The notes under the pieces are model-generated. The model saw only the letters and a list, made by a program, of their open reading frames with translations. It did no database searches and had not been told where the DNA came from. A stretch of 64,000 nucleotides of DNA from an uncultured Clostridia bacterium (GTDB lineage: Bacteria; Bacillota; Clostridia; Oscillospirales; Ruminococcaceae), in contig CALXBD010000151.1 in NCBI GenBank assembly GCA_944386445.1, positions 43,600 through 107,599 on the forward strand. The letters run 5' to 3'. The translations under genes were made by a program, and so were the position numbers. Below, piece after piece: positions 15,988 to 26,888 of this stretch. Every line of letters starts with the position of its first letter. Positions within the stretch are counted from its first letter, which is position 1.

Positions 15988-16518
15988 TCATGTTCGATAA
16001 TATCTGTAATATTTAAAATCATGACGCTCATTGGTAACATGAACCTGCAAGGAACGATTACTCAAAAATTGATATTCACAGCGCTCTAAAACCTGTTGGG
16101 ACTTGATATTGTCTATAGCAACTGTACCAATTATATATGGAATGTCGTAGTTTTCCAATGCCCACCTGGTTACGGCTTTTACCGCCTCTGTGGCAAATCC
16201 ATATCCCCGATATTCAGGTAGCAAATAATAGAATATTTCTGGTTCATGTAAATCGTCATGTTTCCCTGCACCTACAGTACCCAATAATTTTTGGGTACGC
16301 TTATTGAACATACCAAAAGAAATTAGTCCGTTTATGATATCCATGGTAGCGTATTGTGAAATCAACCAACTCAGAAAGCCTTCTCCGCTGCCGAAATAGT
16401 TCTTTTGAGCCTCGTTTAGCGTTCGTTCAAATTGGGGATAATCCAATTCGCATAATTCACGAATGATGAGCCGTTCGGTTGAAATTCTTATAAAATATAC
16501 CCCCTTTTTGTTTTCCAC
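15988..16518 (-). CDS. GNAT family N-acetyltransferase (RimJ/RimL type)
   Basis: About 176 residues. The GNAT core is clear: RISTERLIIRELCELDYPQFERTL opens the fold, the acetyl-CoA loop reads LLPEYRGYGFATEAVKAVTRWA, and IGTVAIDNIKSQQVLERCEYQF is the typical C-terminal strand-helix. It transfers acetyl groups to an unknown protein N-terminus or small amine. The start is uncertain: GTG 16518 lies 4 nt after the glycosyltransferase stop and is used here; ATG 16542 overlaps that gene, and a GGGGG tract stands 8 nt before an in-frame ATA (16491). Translational coupling to the glycosyltransferase is likely. Confidence 0.8.
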   Translation of the reverse strand: MENKKGVYFIRISTERLIIRELCELDYPQFERTLNEAQKNYFGSGEGFLSWLISQYATMDIINGLISFGMFNKRTQKLLGTVGAGKHDDLHEPEIFYYLLPEYRGYGFATEAVKAVTRWALENYDIPYIIGTVAIDNIKSQQVLERCEYQFLSNRSLQVHVTNERHDFKYYRYYRT

Positions 16519-16522
16519 AAAC

Positions 16523-17710
16523 CTATTTTTCAGAAGGTCCATCAATATTCTGGTATGCCTGTCGGTAGACCGTAAGAAGGTAATTAGCCAGGTTTTCCGA
16601 ACCAGCCTGTTTAACGGACTCCCGGACAGAATTCTGTAGGATTTTTTTCTCCTCAGCCGGTTTGTCACGATAAGCGATCAGCTCTTGGTACATTCCTTGT
16701 GCATCATAATAAATATATCCGTTAACACCGCTGCGGACCTGTCCCTCATTGAGCTTGTCAAAACGATGGAGTACTGGCAGGCCGGTCGCCATCGCCTCCA
16801 GCATGGAAATAGAATTAGTGTCGGACAGGGACGCAGTGATATAAAGGTCGCAGCTGGCATAGTAGGGTGGCAGCTCATCGTTGGGAACAGCTCCTGTAAA
16901 GATCACCATGTCCTGAATGCCAAGGCGGTTAGCTTGGTCTACCAGTTCCTGATAGCAAGGACCATTTCCAATAATCAGTAACTTCATATTATCGGTAGGC
17001 TTAACCGTTTCAGCCCAATAGTCCAGAAGAACGTCAATGCTCTTTTCTTTTCCAATGCGGCCGCAGAAGCAAACTAGCATTTCATCATCCCGAATGTGGT
17101 ACTTCTGCCGGAAGGCATGCTTTTTCTCATCGTCGATATTATGGGGCAGGAACTTGTCCAGCTCCACAGGATTAGGGATAACACTGACGTCCTTATTAAT
17201 GCCGCAGTCCCTTTTGACATATTCATCGCATTTTTTGGAAGGTCCAGTAATCGCATTTGCCTTTTTCGCAAACTGTCCGAAATAATGATGAGAGATCCTG
17301 GTTACCATTGGAATCAACTGCTTAGGCGCTACATAATAAATGTAGTCGTCATACATTGTATGCAGCGTATATACCAACGGAATGTGAAGAATTTTGGCAA
17401 TATGCATCCCAGAAAGACCAATTCCAAACTCATTATGGACATGGATAATATCAGGGTTAAATTCCTCAATCAACTTTACCCGACGGTGGGAATATGGCAA
17501 AGCAACGCCATAATCATAAAAACGTTTAAATCTTGCGCCTGGGCAGTGCAAAACATGATTTTCAATGTAATGATGCCGTGCATGCGGATCAGCAGTTACA
17601 ATCAAGACTTCGTGACCGAGTTTTTCAAGCCCTTCCTTCAAAAGTTTTACATGAGTCACGACTCCATTAATATACGGCAGATATGTTTCAGTAAACATGG
17701 CAATACGCAT
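16523..17710 (-). CDS. GT4 family glycosyltransferase
   Basis: A 395-residue GT-B enzyme. The N-terminus MRIAMFTETYLPYINGVVTHVKLL and HVHNEFGIG segment are typical of the GT4 branch that includes alpha-monoglucosyldiacylglycerol synthases and PimB-like mannosyltransferases. The C-terminal donor-binding half has CFCGRIGKEKSIDVLL and the E-x7-E-like SLSDTNSISMLEAMATGLPV, where Glu binds the nucleotide sugar. No membrane helix is present; such enzymes are peripheral on the inner membrane. It probably glycosylates a lipid acceptor (glycolipid or lipoteichoic acid anchor), but donor and acceptor are inferred only from family resemblance. Confidence 0.85.
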   Translation of the reverse strand: MRIAMFTETYLPYINGVVTHVKLLKEGLEKLGHEVLIVTADPHARHHYIENHVLHCPGARFKRFYDYGVALPYSHRRVKLIEEFNPDIIHVHNEFGIGLSGMHIAKILHIPLVYTLHTMYDDYIYYVAPKQLIPMVTRISHHYFGQFAKKANAITGPSKKCDEYVKRDCGINKDVSVIPNPVELDKFLPHNIDDEKKHAFRQKYHIRDDEMLVCFCGRIGKEKSIDVLLDYWAETVKPTDNMKLLIIGNGPCYQELVDQANRLGIQDMVIFTGAVPNDELPPYYASCDLYITASLSDTNSISMLEAMATGLPVLHRFDKLNEGQVRSGVNGYIYYDAQGMYQELIAYRDKPAEEKKILQNSVRESVKQAGSENLANYLLTVYRQAYQNIDGPSEK

Positions 17711-18078
17711 AAATGGTCTCCCATCCTCTAAGAGATGGTTTCCTCCTTTTTGTTTGAAAAAGTCCGTTGGATTTGTACAGAAAACGAACTTGAAATCGTT
17801 TTTCCCTCAGAATTTCCAGCCAATTTTAATTTTTTTATGACCAATCTGTAAAAAAGCCTGGAATATTGTCTTTATTATATCGTCATTCCTACAAAAAGTA
17901 AAGCTTTATTTGGAAATCATTTTGTCAAAATCCAAAACTTATGCCACAAAATAAAAAAGCGGGAAATTTTTCTACCTGTTTTTTGAATTTTGTGGTATAA
18001 TATTGTTTGTATATTAGAATTGTAGTACTCAATATTGATAGAAAGTAATAGATTTATTCAAGAGTTGAGGTGGTTTGG
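17711..18078. other. Divergent intergenic region, 368 bases
   Basis: Very AT-rich and without a credible ORF. On the plus strand TATAAT (17996-18001), preceded by TGTGG, is a likely -10 for the tannase-family gene, but no good -35 is seen at 17 nt; a second AT-rich run (TATATT) follows. The TSS would leave an untranslated leader of about 70 nt with no recognisable riboswitch. No clear promoter was found for the glycosyltransferase on the minus strand. Confidence 0.5.
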
Positions 18079-19506
18079 ATGGAACAAAATGAAATCATCT
18101 TACGTCTCAAAAACGCGCAACTTCCGTTTACCGATGTAATATCTGCAACTTACGAGTGTTCGGATCATTACGATCAAAATGCGAAAAAAATAAATTTTTA
18201 TTGTGTTTACTGTAAAAGCAGCTATGAATCCGGATCATTGGTGTATACCCAAATATGGTTGCCTGAAAACTGGAACGGCAAATTGATTGCCTTGGGCAAC
18301 GGAGGCATGGCAGATTCAATACATGTCCGAGAACTGTTAAACTATTCAGTTTTGGGATATGCAGCGGTTCAAACCGATATGGGAACCTCCGGAGGAAGAG
18401 AGCGGGGCATTAACAATCAGGCAGTGTGGCGTGACTTCGGATGGCGCGCAACTCATGGCATGGCTGTATTGGGAAAACAGTTGTCGGAGATTTGCTATGG
18501 AAAAAAGCCAGAGTACTCCTATTTTGTAGGAGCATCAACCGGCGGACAGCAGGCATTTTCTGAGGCTCAAAGATTCCCGGAGGATTTTAATGGAATAATA
18601 GCAGGAGTACCCGCGAATAACCGAGTCGCTTTGCATACATACTTTCTATGGAACCATAACCATTTAAGACGTCCTGATGGAAAAGTGATGTTCACGGACA
18701 AAGAAATACAAAATATTACCCATCTTGCGGTAAGTTTTTTCCAAAGTAGGAAAGATGGCGCGGAAGGGGATAATTTTGTAACATATCCGACAAGAGACGA
18801 TCACACGATTACAGAATTCATCGCATATCTCGCGAAAAACGGAATGGACCGTGAACAATGCGATGCGTTGACGGCGGTGTATACAGGTCCGAAGGATCCA
18901 AAATCAGGTAAAAGGATTTACAATGGTATGCCGATCGGTTCAGAAATCTATGGGTGTGGCATAAAGGACTGTCAGCAAGCGGAAAGCCCTCATTTTTATC
19001 CCTTTATATGGTGCTTTGGCGCGGATTATAATGGATACAATTTCAATTTTTCGGATGATTATAAAAAGATCAGAGATACCTTGTCGGCAGACCTGGATGC
19101 CAATCGTGATGATCTCTCGGGATTTAATGAACGCGGCGGGAAAATGATCGTTTATTCCGGAAGTGCGGACCCTTGTGTTCCATATCCGGATGCCGAAGGA
19201 TATTGCAACCGTCTTTTTGACAGGTTTGGCGGCTATGAAAAGACCTCAGAGTTTTTCAGGTACTTTTTGCTTCCTGGCAGAGATCACGGAAGTTCCGGAA
19301 ACGGTACAAACTGTGAATGGGCAACTCCTGAAGGTGGCAGCCTGCTCGACTTGCTAAGAGCATGGTGCGAGAATAACACTGCACCTAATAGCATAACAGC
19401 AGCAAGAGTGGAAAATGGTAGTCGGATTTTCACAAGAGAAATATATCCGTATGGCTCTAAAAAAAATCTGCGTGTAGCTGATGTCAATCTATGTGAAATA
19501 TTTTGA
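18079..19506 (+). CDS. Tannase/feruloyl esterase family alpha/beta hydrolase
   Basis: About 475 residues from ATG behind GAGGTGG. The sequence matches the PF07519 tannase/feruloyl esterase family: LPENWNGKLIALGNGG near residue 65, the Ser nucleophile in FVGASTGGQQA (about 150-160), and C-terminal Asp and His candidates in YSGSADPCVPYPDA and LPGRDHGSSGN. The paired Cys residues before Ser and near His that form the tannase CS-D-HC motif are not evident at both places, so the fold is supported more strongly than the activity. There is no signal peptide, implying intracellular de-esterification of plant phenolic esters taken up by the cell. It is transcribed alone. Confidence 0.78.
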   Translation: MEQNEIILRLKNAQLPFTDVISATYECSDHYDQNAKKINFYCVYCKSSYESGSLVYTQIWLPENWNGKLIALGNGGMADSIHVRELLNYSVLGYAAVQTDMGTSGGRERGINNQAVWRDFGWRATHGMAVLGKQLSEICYGKKPEYSYFVGASTGGQQAFSEAQRFPEDFNGIIAGVPANNRVALHTYFLWNHNHLRRPDGKVMFTDKEIQNITHLAVSFFQSRKDGAEGDNFVTYPTRDDHTITEFIAYLAKNGMDREQCDALTAVYTGPKDPKSGKRIYNGMPIGSEIYGCGIKDCQQAESPHFYPFIWCFGADYNGYNFNFSDDYKKIRDTLSADLDANRDDLSGFNERGGKMIVYSGSADPCVPYPDAEGYCNRLFDRFGGYEKTSEFFRYFLLPGRDHGSSGNGTNCEWATPEGGSLLDLLRAWCENNTAPNSITAARVENGSRIFTREIYPYGSKKNLRVADVNLCEIF

Positions 19507-21543
<2,037 letters not shown>

Positions 21544-21571
21544 CAAATTTATTTTACGGAGGAACGTAATT

Positions 21572-21841
21572 ATGAATATTGACATCCGGCACCTGGCCAA
21601 GCTGTCCAGGCTGAATTTCTCTCCTGAAGAAGAAGCTAAGTTCTCCGGAGAGATGGAAAAAATCGTCGAACTGGTTGAGAAACTGCCGAATCTCGACGCC
21701 AGCGGCCCTTTGATTGATCCTTCCAATCCCATGACTCTGCGTCCGGATCGGGTGGAAAATAAGCCCAACCGCAATGAACTTTTGCAGAATGCTCCGGAAA
21801 CCCAGGCCGGCTGTATCGTCGTGCCGAAAGTCGTGGAATAA
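21572..21841 (+). CDS. gatC: Asp-tRNA(Asn)/Glu-tRNA(Gln) amidotransferase subunit C
   Basis: An 89-residue protein with the GatC pattern IRHLAKLSRLNFSPEEEAKFSGEMEKIVELVEKL and a C-terminal LRPDRVE ... PETQAGCIVVPKVVE. GatC wraps around GatA and GatB and stabilises the complex. It starts at ATG behind GGAGG and is followed by gatA after 18 bases. Confidence 0.95.
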   Translation: MNIDIRHLAKLSRLNFSPEEEAKFSGEMEKIVELVEKLPNLDASGPLIDPSNPMTLRPDRVENKPNRNELLQNAPETQAGCIVVPKVVE

Positions 21842-21859
21842 AGAAAGGAGACCCCACCT

Positions 21860-23323
21860 ATGGAATTATATCAGCTGACTGCGGAGAAACTCTCCGCAAT
21901 GCTTGCCAATAAAGAGTGCACCAGTGAGGAACTGACGCAATCCGTTCTTCGCCGGATCGAGGCAAAAGAACCGGAAATCAAAGCTTATTTGACTGTTTGC
22001 GCCGAAGAGGCATTAAAAAAGGCGAAAGAAGTCGACCAGAAACGTGCTGCCGGTGAGAAGCTTCATCCTCTGGCCGGTATTCCTATGGGAATTAAGGACA
22101 ATATCTGTACCCGGGGAATTAAGACTACTTGCGCTTCCCGGATCCTTGAAAATTTTGTTCCCCCTTATGATGCCTTTGTAATGGAAAAACTCCATGCTGC
22201 CGATGCTGTCATCTTGGGAAAACTAAATATGGACGAGTTCGCCATGGGTTCTTCCACCGAAAATTCCTATTTTCAAAAGACCCGCAACCCCTGGAACACT
22301 GAATATGTTCCGGGTGGCTCTTCCGGCGGAAGTGCTGCTTCTGTAGCAGCAGGAGAGGCTGTGGTCAGCCTTGGTTCTGATACTGGTGGATCAATTCGTC
22401 AGCCCTCCGCTTATTGCGGAATCGTGGGCCTGAAGCCTACCTATAGTTCTGTGTCCCGTTACGGCCTGGTCGCTTACGCGTCTTCATTGGATCAGATCGG
22501 AGCGTTAGGACGCAGCGTAAAAGACGTGGCAATGGTGTATTCCGCTATTTGCGGCAGGGATCCTCATGATGCCACCTCCGCTGTCCGGGAATATCCAGAT
22601 TTTGCGGCCGGTATTACCGGAAACGTAAAAGGGCTCCGGATCGGAATCCCGAAAGAATACTTCGGAGAAGGTGTGGCGGCAGATGTCAAGGAGGCCGTCT
22701 GGAAAGCTGCCAAGGCCTTGGAAAGCGCTGGGGCAACTTTGGTGGAGGTTTCGCTGCCCAGCACTGATTACGCACTGTCTGCCTATTACATTATCGCTTC
22801 TGCGGAGGCCTCCTCCAACCTGGCCCGGTTCGACGGTGTTAAATACGGCTACCGGACCCAGAATTTCTCCAACCTGACAGAAATGTATGAAAATACCCGC
22901 AGCGAAGGCTTCGGCGCAGAAGTAAAACGCCGTATTATGTTGGGCACTTACGTTCTCAGCTCCGGCTATTACGATGCTTACTATAAAAAAGCGAAGTTTA
23001 CACAGCTTCGTATCCAGGATGAGTTTAATAAGGCCTTCGAAGCCTGTGACTTGCTGCTGACTCCCACTGCCCCGGATACCGCCTTCCGCATCGGTGAGCA
23101 GGTGGACGATCAGGTTAAGATGTACATGAATGATATCCTCACAGTCACCGTCAATATTGCCGGGTTGCCAGGTCTGAGTATGCCCTGTGGCTTCGATGGA
23201 AAGGGTCTGCCGGTAGGCTGTCAGCTGATAGGACCAAAATTCAGCGAACAAGTGCTGTTTGATGTCGCCTCCTGCTGGGAACAGCAAAATGGCGGATTTG
23301 ATCTTGCAGCAACCTTGGCATGA
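21860..23323 (+). CDS. gatA: Asp/Glu-tRNA amidotransferase subunit A
   Basis: A 487-residue amidase-signature enzyme that hydrolyses glutamine and channels ammonia to GatB. The catalytic triad is visible: Lys79 (PMGIKDN), Ser154 (GGSSGGSAAS, cis-Ser region) and Ser178 (GSDTGGSIRQP). With GatB and GatC it converts Glu-tRNA(Gln) to Gln-tRNA(Gln), and possibly Asp-tRNA(Asn) to Asn-tRNA(Asn). The gene lies between gatC and gatB in the common order. Confidence 0.97.
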   Translation: MELYQLTAEKLSAMLANKECTSEELTQSVLRRIEAKEPEIKAYLTVCAEEALKKAKEVDQKRAAGEKLHPLAGIPMGIKDNICTRGIKTTCASRILENFVPPYDAFVMEKLHAADAVILGKLNMDEFAMGSSTENSYFQKTRNPWNTEYVPGGSSGGSAASVAAGEAVVSLGSDTGGSIRQPSAYCGIVGLKPTYSSVSRYGLVAYASSLDQIGALGRSVKDVAMVYSAICGRDPHDATSAVREYPDFAAGITGNVKGLRIGIPKEYFGEGVAADVKEAVWKAAKALESAGATLVEVSLPSTDYALSAYYIIASAEASSNLARFDGVKYGYRTQNFSNLTEMYENTRSEGFGAEVKRRIMLGTYVLSSGYYDAYYKKAKFTQLRIQDEFNKAFEACDLLLTPTAPDTAFRIGEQVDDQVKMYMNDILTVTVNIAGLPGLSMPCGFDGKGLPVGCQLIGPKFSEQVLFDVASCWEQQNGGFDLAATLA

Positions 23324-23340
23324 GAAGGGAAGGGGATACC

Positions 23341-24780
23341 ATGGATCTGAAAAACTATGAACTGGTTGTGGGCCTGGAGGTTCACGCCGAATTGAATACG
23401 GAATCTAAGATTTACTGCGGCTGCCGCAATGCTTTCGGCATGGAAGTCAATACCGAATGCTGCCCAATTTGCATGGGAATGCCCGGCACACTGCCTACAT
23501 TGAACGAAAAGGTCGTGGAATATGCCGCTAAAATGGGATATGCGTTGAACTGTACGGTAAATCCTGTCAGCAAGCAGGACCGTAAGAATTATTTCTATCC
23601 TGACCTGCCAAAGGCGTATCAGATTTCTCAGTTCGATATCCCGCTGTGCGAACATGGGTGGCTGGATATCTGGGTCAATGGTCAGGAACGCCGGATTGGT
23701 ATTACCAGAATCCACATCGAAGAGGATGCTGGTAAGCTGATTCACGATGATAGCTTTACAGGCACATTGGTGGACTTCAATCGTTGCGGCGTCCCGCTGA
23801 TCGAGATCGTATCCGAGCCGGATCTGCACAGTTCCGCAGAAGCAAAGGCATATCTGGATACAATCAAATCCATTCTGGAATACATCAATATTTCGGACTG
23901 CAAAATGCAGGAAGGTTCTATCCGTTGCGATATCAACGTTTCTGTCCATAAGCCCGGTGAGCCTTTCGGCACGCGGGTGGAGATGAAGAATGTCAATACT
24001 TTCAGCGGCGCTGTCCGGGCAATTGAATATGAAGCTGCCCGCCAGATTGATGTGCTGGAGGACGGTGGAACAGTTGCTCAGGAGACCCGCCGTTGGGATG
24101 ATATCAAAGGTCAGAACTTTGTACTGCGCAGTAAAGAGGATGCGCAGGATTACCGTTATTTCCCGGAGCCGGATCTGCTGACGATCGTTTTGGACGAAGA
24201 CAAACTGGCGACGATTAAAGCATCTATTCCGGAACTTCCTAACAAGAAAAAGGTTCGCTATATTCAGGAGTTGGGTCTACCGGAAGCCGATGCAGTCCTT
24301 TTGGTAGAAACCAAGGAGAAATCCGATTTCTTTGAAGCAATTCTGGCAGCGGCTCCCATTAAAGCAAAAAATGCTGCTAACTGGGTGTTGGGTGACGTTT
24401 CCCGACTGATGAATGAGCAGAATCGCTCTATCGACGATTTGGGAATCAATCCTGCGCAACTGGCTGAGATTATTTCTTTGATTGAGGCGGGAAAAATTTC
24501 CAGTTCTGCTGGTAAACAGGTTTTTGACGAGATGCTTCAGACCGGAAAGGCGCCTGCTGAAATCGTTAAGGAAAAAGGGTTGGAACAGGTTTCTGATACC
24601 TCCGCACTTCAGGCAATTGTCGTTGAAGTTATGGCCAATAATCAAAAATCTATTGACGACTACAAAAACGGCAAGACAAATGCGCTGGGATTTTTGGTAG
24701 GGCAGTGCATGAAGGCCTCCAAAGGAAAGGGAAATCCTGCTTTGATGAAGGAAATGCTCCTGAAATATCTGGAGGGCTGA
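23341..24780 (+). CDS. gatB: Asp/Glu-tRNA amidotransferase subunit B
   Basis: A 479-residue subunit starting at ATG behind AAGGGG; the longer frame overlapping gatA is rejected. The N-terminal cradle has YELVVGLEVHAEL and the zinc site CGC ... CPICMG; the kinase-like catalytic region is followed by the helical and YqeY-like tail domains (INPAQLAEIISLIEAGKISSSAGKQVFDEML). GatB activates the misacylated tRNA with ATP before amidation. The NUDIX gene begins 1 base after the stop. Confidence 0.97.
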   Translation: MDLKNYELVVGLEVHAELNTESKIYCGCRNAFGMEVNTECCPICMGMPGTLPTLNEKVVEYAAKMGYALNCTVNPVSKQDRKNYFYPDLPKAYQISQFDIPLCEHGWLDIWVNGQERRIGITRIHIEEDAGKLIHDDSFTGTLVDFNRCGVPLIEIVSEPDLHSSAEAKAYLDTIKSILEYINISDCKMQEGSIRCDINVSVHKPGEPFGTRVEMKNVNTFSGAVRAIEYEAARQIDVLEDGGTVAQETRRWDDIKGQNFVLRSKEDAQDYRYFPEPDLLTIVLDEDKLATIKASIPELPNKKKVRYIQELGLPEADAVLLVETKEKSDFFEAILAAAPIKAKNAANWVLGDVSRLMNEQNRSIDDLGINPAQLAEIISLIEAGKISSSAGKQVFDEMLQTGKAPAEIVKEKGLEQVSDTSALQAIVVEVMANNQKSIDDYKNGKTNALGFLVGQCMKASKGKGNPALMKEMLLKYLEG

Positions 24781-24781
24781 A

Positions 24782-25249
24782 ATGCCGCAGGTTGAAATTA
24801 CAAATATGTGTATGATTCTGGATCCGGCTACCCAACGGGTAGTCGTCCAGAATCGGCAAAAATACTGGACTGGATTGGCCTTTCCCGGCGGACATTTGGA
24901 GAAAGGCGAAAGCTTGGTCGATTCCGCGATCCGCGAAGTTCGGGAAGAAACTGGACTGATTATTTCTGCACTGCAACATTGCGGTATCATTCACTGGGCT
25001 CGCACTGACGCTGATGAGCATTATTTTGTACATCTTTACCGGACAGAAACCTTTCATGGACAGTTGTTGACAGAAACTGATGAAGGGACCGTACAATGGA
25101 TGCCTTTGAAAGAATTGCTGACACAGTCTTCCACACGCTTAGCTCCGCATTTTCGGGAGTATTTGCGGCTGTTTTTGGATGATACGGTCTTTGAAGCATA
25201 TATTCCTTGGTCAAAAGTCGATAACACACAGGAGTTCTTTTATTATTGA
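24782..25249 (+). CDS. NUDIX hydrolase (8-oxo-dGTPase-like)
   Basis: A 155-residue protein with a complete NUDIX box at about 40-62, GGHLEKGESLVDSAIREVREETGL, where the REXXEE glutamates bind Mg2+. It opens with EITNMCMILD, a strand found in the YtkD/MutT-like 8-oxo-dGTP diphosphatases of Firmicutes. It probably cleaves nucleoside triphosphates or related diphosphates. It is directly downstream of gatB and is followed by a second, related NUDIX gene. Confidence 0.85.
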   Translation: MPQVEITNMCMILDPATQRVVVQNRQKYWTGLAFPGGHLEKGESLVDSAIREVREETGLIISALQHCGIIHWARTDADEHYFVHLYRTETFHGQLLTETDEGTVQWMPLKELLTQSSTRLAPHFREYLRLFLDDTVFEAYIPWSKVDNTQEFFYY

Positions 25250-25288
25250 TTCATGATTTGTTCATATTTGTTTGAAAGGACATAATTT

Positions 25289-25744
25289 ATGGACGTAGAA
25301 CTGACCAATATGTGTATGATATATGATCGAGCAAATGATCGTTTGCTGGCCGAGCGCCGTGAAAAAGGCTGGCCTGGCGTTTGTTTTCCGGGAGGACATG
25401 TGGATCCGGGCGAAAGCTTCTGCGCTTCTGCCATTCGTGAAGTATGGGAAGAAACTGGACTGACAGTTTCTAACTTGAAATTTTGCGGGATCGTACATTG
25501 GGATAACTTAAATACTGGAGATCAATATATCGTTTACCTATACCGGACGGAAACCTTTTCCGGAACGCTGCTGGAGCGCTCTGAAGAAGGTGAAGTGTTT
25601 TGGGTGGATCGGAAGGATTTTCTGGATCTTGATCTGGCTGAGAATTTTGCCGAACAGTACCAGATGTTTTGGCGAGATGAAATTGGTGAGATGTATATCC
25701 CACACGGAAATCAAATTCCAACATTCCAGTATAAAATTTTTTAG
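25289..25744 (+). CDS. NUDIX hydrolase, tandem paralogue
   Basis: A 151-residue protein colinear with the preceding NUDIX protein (ELTNMCMIYD, GGHVDPGESFCASAIREVWEETGL, FCGIVHWDNL). The NUDIX residues are all kept. The pair therefore arose by tandem duplication and has diverged, which suggests different substrates. A ribosome binding site GAAAGGA precedes the ATG. It is the last gene of the ligA-gatCAB run before a hairpin. Confidence 0.85.
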   Translation: MDVELTNMCMIYDRANDRLLAERREKGWPGVCFPGGHVDPGESFCASAIREVWEETGLTVSNLKFCGIVHWDNLNTGDQYIVYLYRTETFSGTLLERSEEGEVFWVDRKDFLDLDLAENFAEQYQMFWRDEIGEMYIPHGNQIPTFQYKIF

Positions 25745-25758
25745 CAGCACTTTAAAAG

Positions 25759-25790
25759 ACGCCAAGCCTTTAGGGGAAGGCGTTCTTTTC
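25759..25790 (+). terminator. Probable terminator after the NUDIX genes
   Basis: Stem GCCTT (25766-25770) with AAGGC (25777-25781), or alternatively ACGCC with GGCGT, then GTTCTTTTC. The stem is short. Confidence 0.45.
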
Positions 25791-25800
25791 TGGGACCAAT

Positions 25801-25830
25801 AATTTCGCAAAATATAAATTTAGCGAAATT
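25801..25830. other. dif-like palindromic site upstream of the Xer recombinase gene
   Basis: AATTTCGC (25801-25808) and GCGAAATT (25823-25830) are inverted. The inner 28 bp divide into an 11-bp left arm ATTTCGCAAAA, a 6-bp centre TATAAA and an 11-bp right arm TTTAGCGAAAT, the 11-6-11 geometry of dif sites. Its near-perfect symmetry recalls the difH site of single-recombinase XerH systems more than the classical XerC/XerD dif. It lies 8 nt before the ribosome binding site, so binding could also repress the gene; the central TATAAA could serve as a -10. Confidence 0.55.
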
Positions 25831-25847
25831 AAGAGGAGGAAAAAACC

Positions 25848-26846
25848 ATGTCATATACTCCCAGCGACTATTCAGAGTGCCCGGGATTCCTGCGGGATTA
25901 CCTTTATTATCTGCTGACAATTAAAGGACGTTCCAAGCTGACGGTGGAAGGTTATTTTATAGATCTGCGGACTTATCTGCGATTTTTAAAACATTATAAA
26001 GGTTTGGTTTCTAAGGAAACTCCTTTAGACGAAATTTTAATTCAGGATGTACCACTTAGTCTGGTGGCGGAAGCAACCCTTTCTGATGTGTACGAGTTTC
26101 TCAATTACACCTTTTCGGAAAAATCGAACAATGCCCGCACGCGCGCTCGAAAGGTTTCTTCATTGCGAGGGTTCTATAAATATCTGACAACCAATGTGGC
26201 ATTGATTTCTTCCAACCCAGTTGAAAATTTGGAACTGCCTACGGCTAAAAAAGCACTTCCTTCCTATTTAAGTTTGGAGCAATGCTATGACCTTCTAAGA
26301 GCCTTTGATCAATCTGACCCGTATTATCCTAGAGATTTCTGTATGGTTACTTTGTTCTTAAATTGTGGGATGCGGTTGTCAGAAATGTCTGGACTGAATC
26401 TTACAAGCTTTCGCGATAATACATTGCGTGTTTTGGGAAAAGGAAATAAAGAAAGGATGCTGTACCTTAATAACGCCTGTATGAATGCTTTGAAGGAATA
26501 TCTGGCTTTTCGAGAGCAGCAAAAACCCATTTTGGATAAGGATGCATTGTTTTTAAACCGTAGCGGACGGCGTCTTGGTCAACGTCGAATTCAGCAGATC
26601 ATTACCGAACATCTGGAACGTGCTGGTCTGTCTCATATGGGATTTTCGACCCATAAGCTACGGCATACGGCGGCAACTATGATGTACCAATACGGCGATG
26701 TAGATGTCAAAGTGCTTCAGGAGATCCTCGGCCATGCCAATCTCAGTACAACTGAAATTTACACCCATGTTTCCAACCGCCAGCAGGAAGCTGCTTTGGC
26801 AAGCAATCCTCTCGCCAACTATAAAGAAAAGAAAAAAGAATCGTAA
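25848..26846 (+). CDS. Xer-like tyrosine recombinase
   Basis: A 332-residue tyrosine recombinase. An N-terminal SAM-like core-binding domain (about 10-115, RDYLYYLLTIKGRSKLTVEGYFIDLRTYLRF) precedes the catalytic domain (about 135-318) with all conserved residues: Arg176 (GMRLSE), Lys198 (GKGNKER), His269 and Arg272 (HKLRH), His296 (LGHANLSTTEIYTH) and nucleophile Tyr305. It is some 30 residues longer than typical XerC/XerD, mostly in an inserted stretch near 50-75. There is no phage context, an adjacent dif-like site precedes it and a copy of one arm follows it, so a chromosome-dimer resolvase or its autoregulated relative is more likely than an integrase. Confidence 0.85.
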   Translation: MSYTPSDYSECPGFLRDYLYYLLTIKGRSKLTVEGYFIDLRTYLRFLKHYKGLVSKETPLDEILIQDVPLSLVAEATLSDVYEFLNYTFSEKSNNARTRARKVSSLRGFYKYLTTNVALISSNPVENLELPTAKKALPSYLSLEQCYDLLRAFDQSDPYYPRDFCMVTLFLNCGMRLSEMSGLNLTSFRDNTLRVLGKGNKERMLYLNNACMNALKEYLAFREQQKPILDKDALFLNRSGRRLGQRRIQQIITEHLERAGLSHMGFSTHKLRHTAATMMYQYGDVDVKVLQEILGHANLSTTEIYTHVSNRQQEAALASNPLANYKEKKKES

Positions 26847-26888
26847 AAAGCACCCATGCAGACAGAGTTGTCCTGTATGGGTGCTTTT
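26846..26888. terminator. Bidirectional terminator between the Xer gene and glpK
   Basis: Perfect 12-bp stem AAAAGCACCCAT (26846-26857) with ATGGGTGCTTTT (26877-26888), with T-tracts on both strands. Confidence 0.9.

Noticed and set aside
22505-23287. 260-codon minus-strand ORF
   Set aside because: Antisense to gatA, whose catalytic residues are all present.
25848-26846. Integrase of a prophage or integrative element
   Set aside because: No phage, transfer or excisionase genes, no tRNA attachment site and no direct repeats flank it; the flanks are housekeeping genes.
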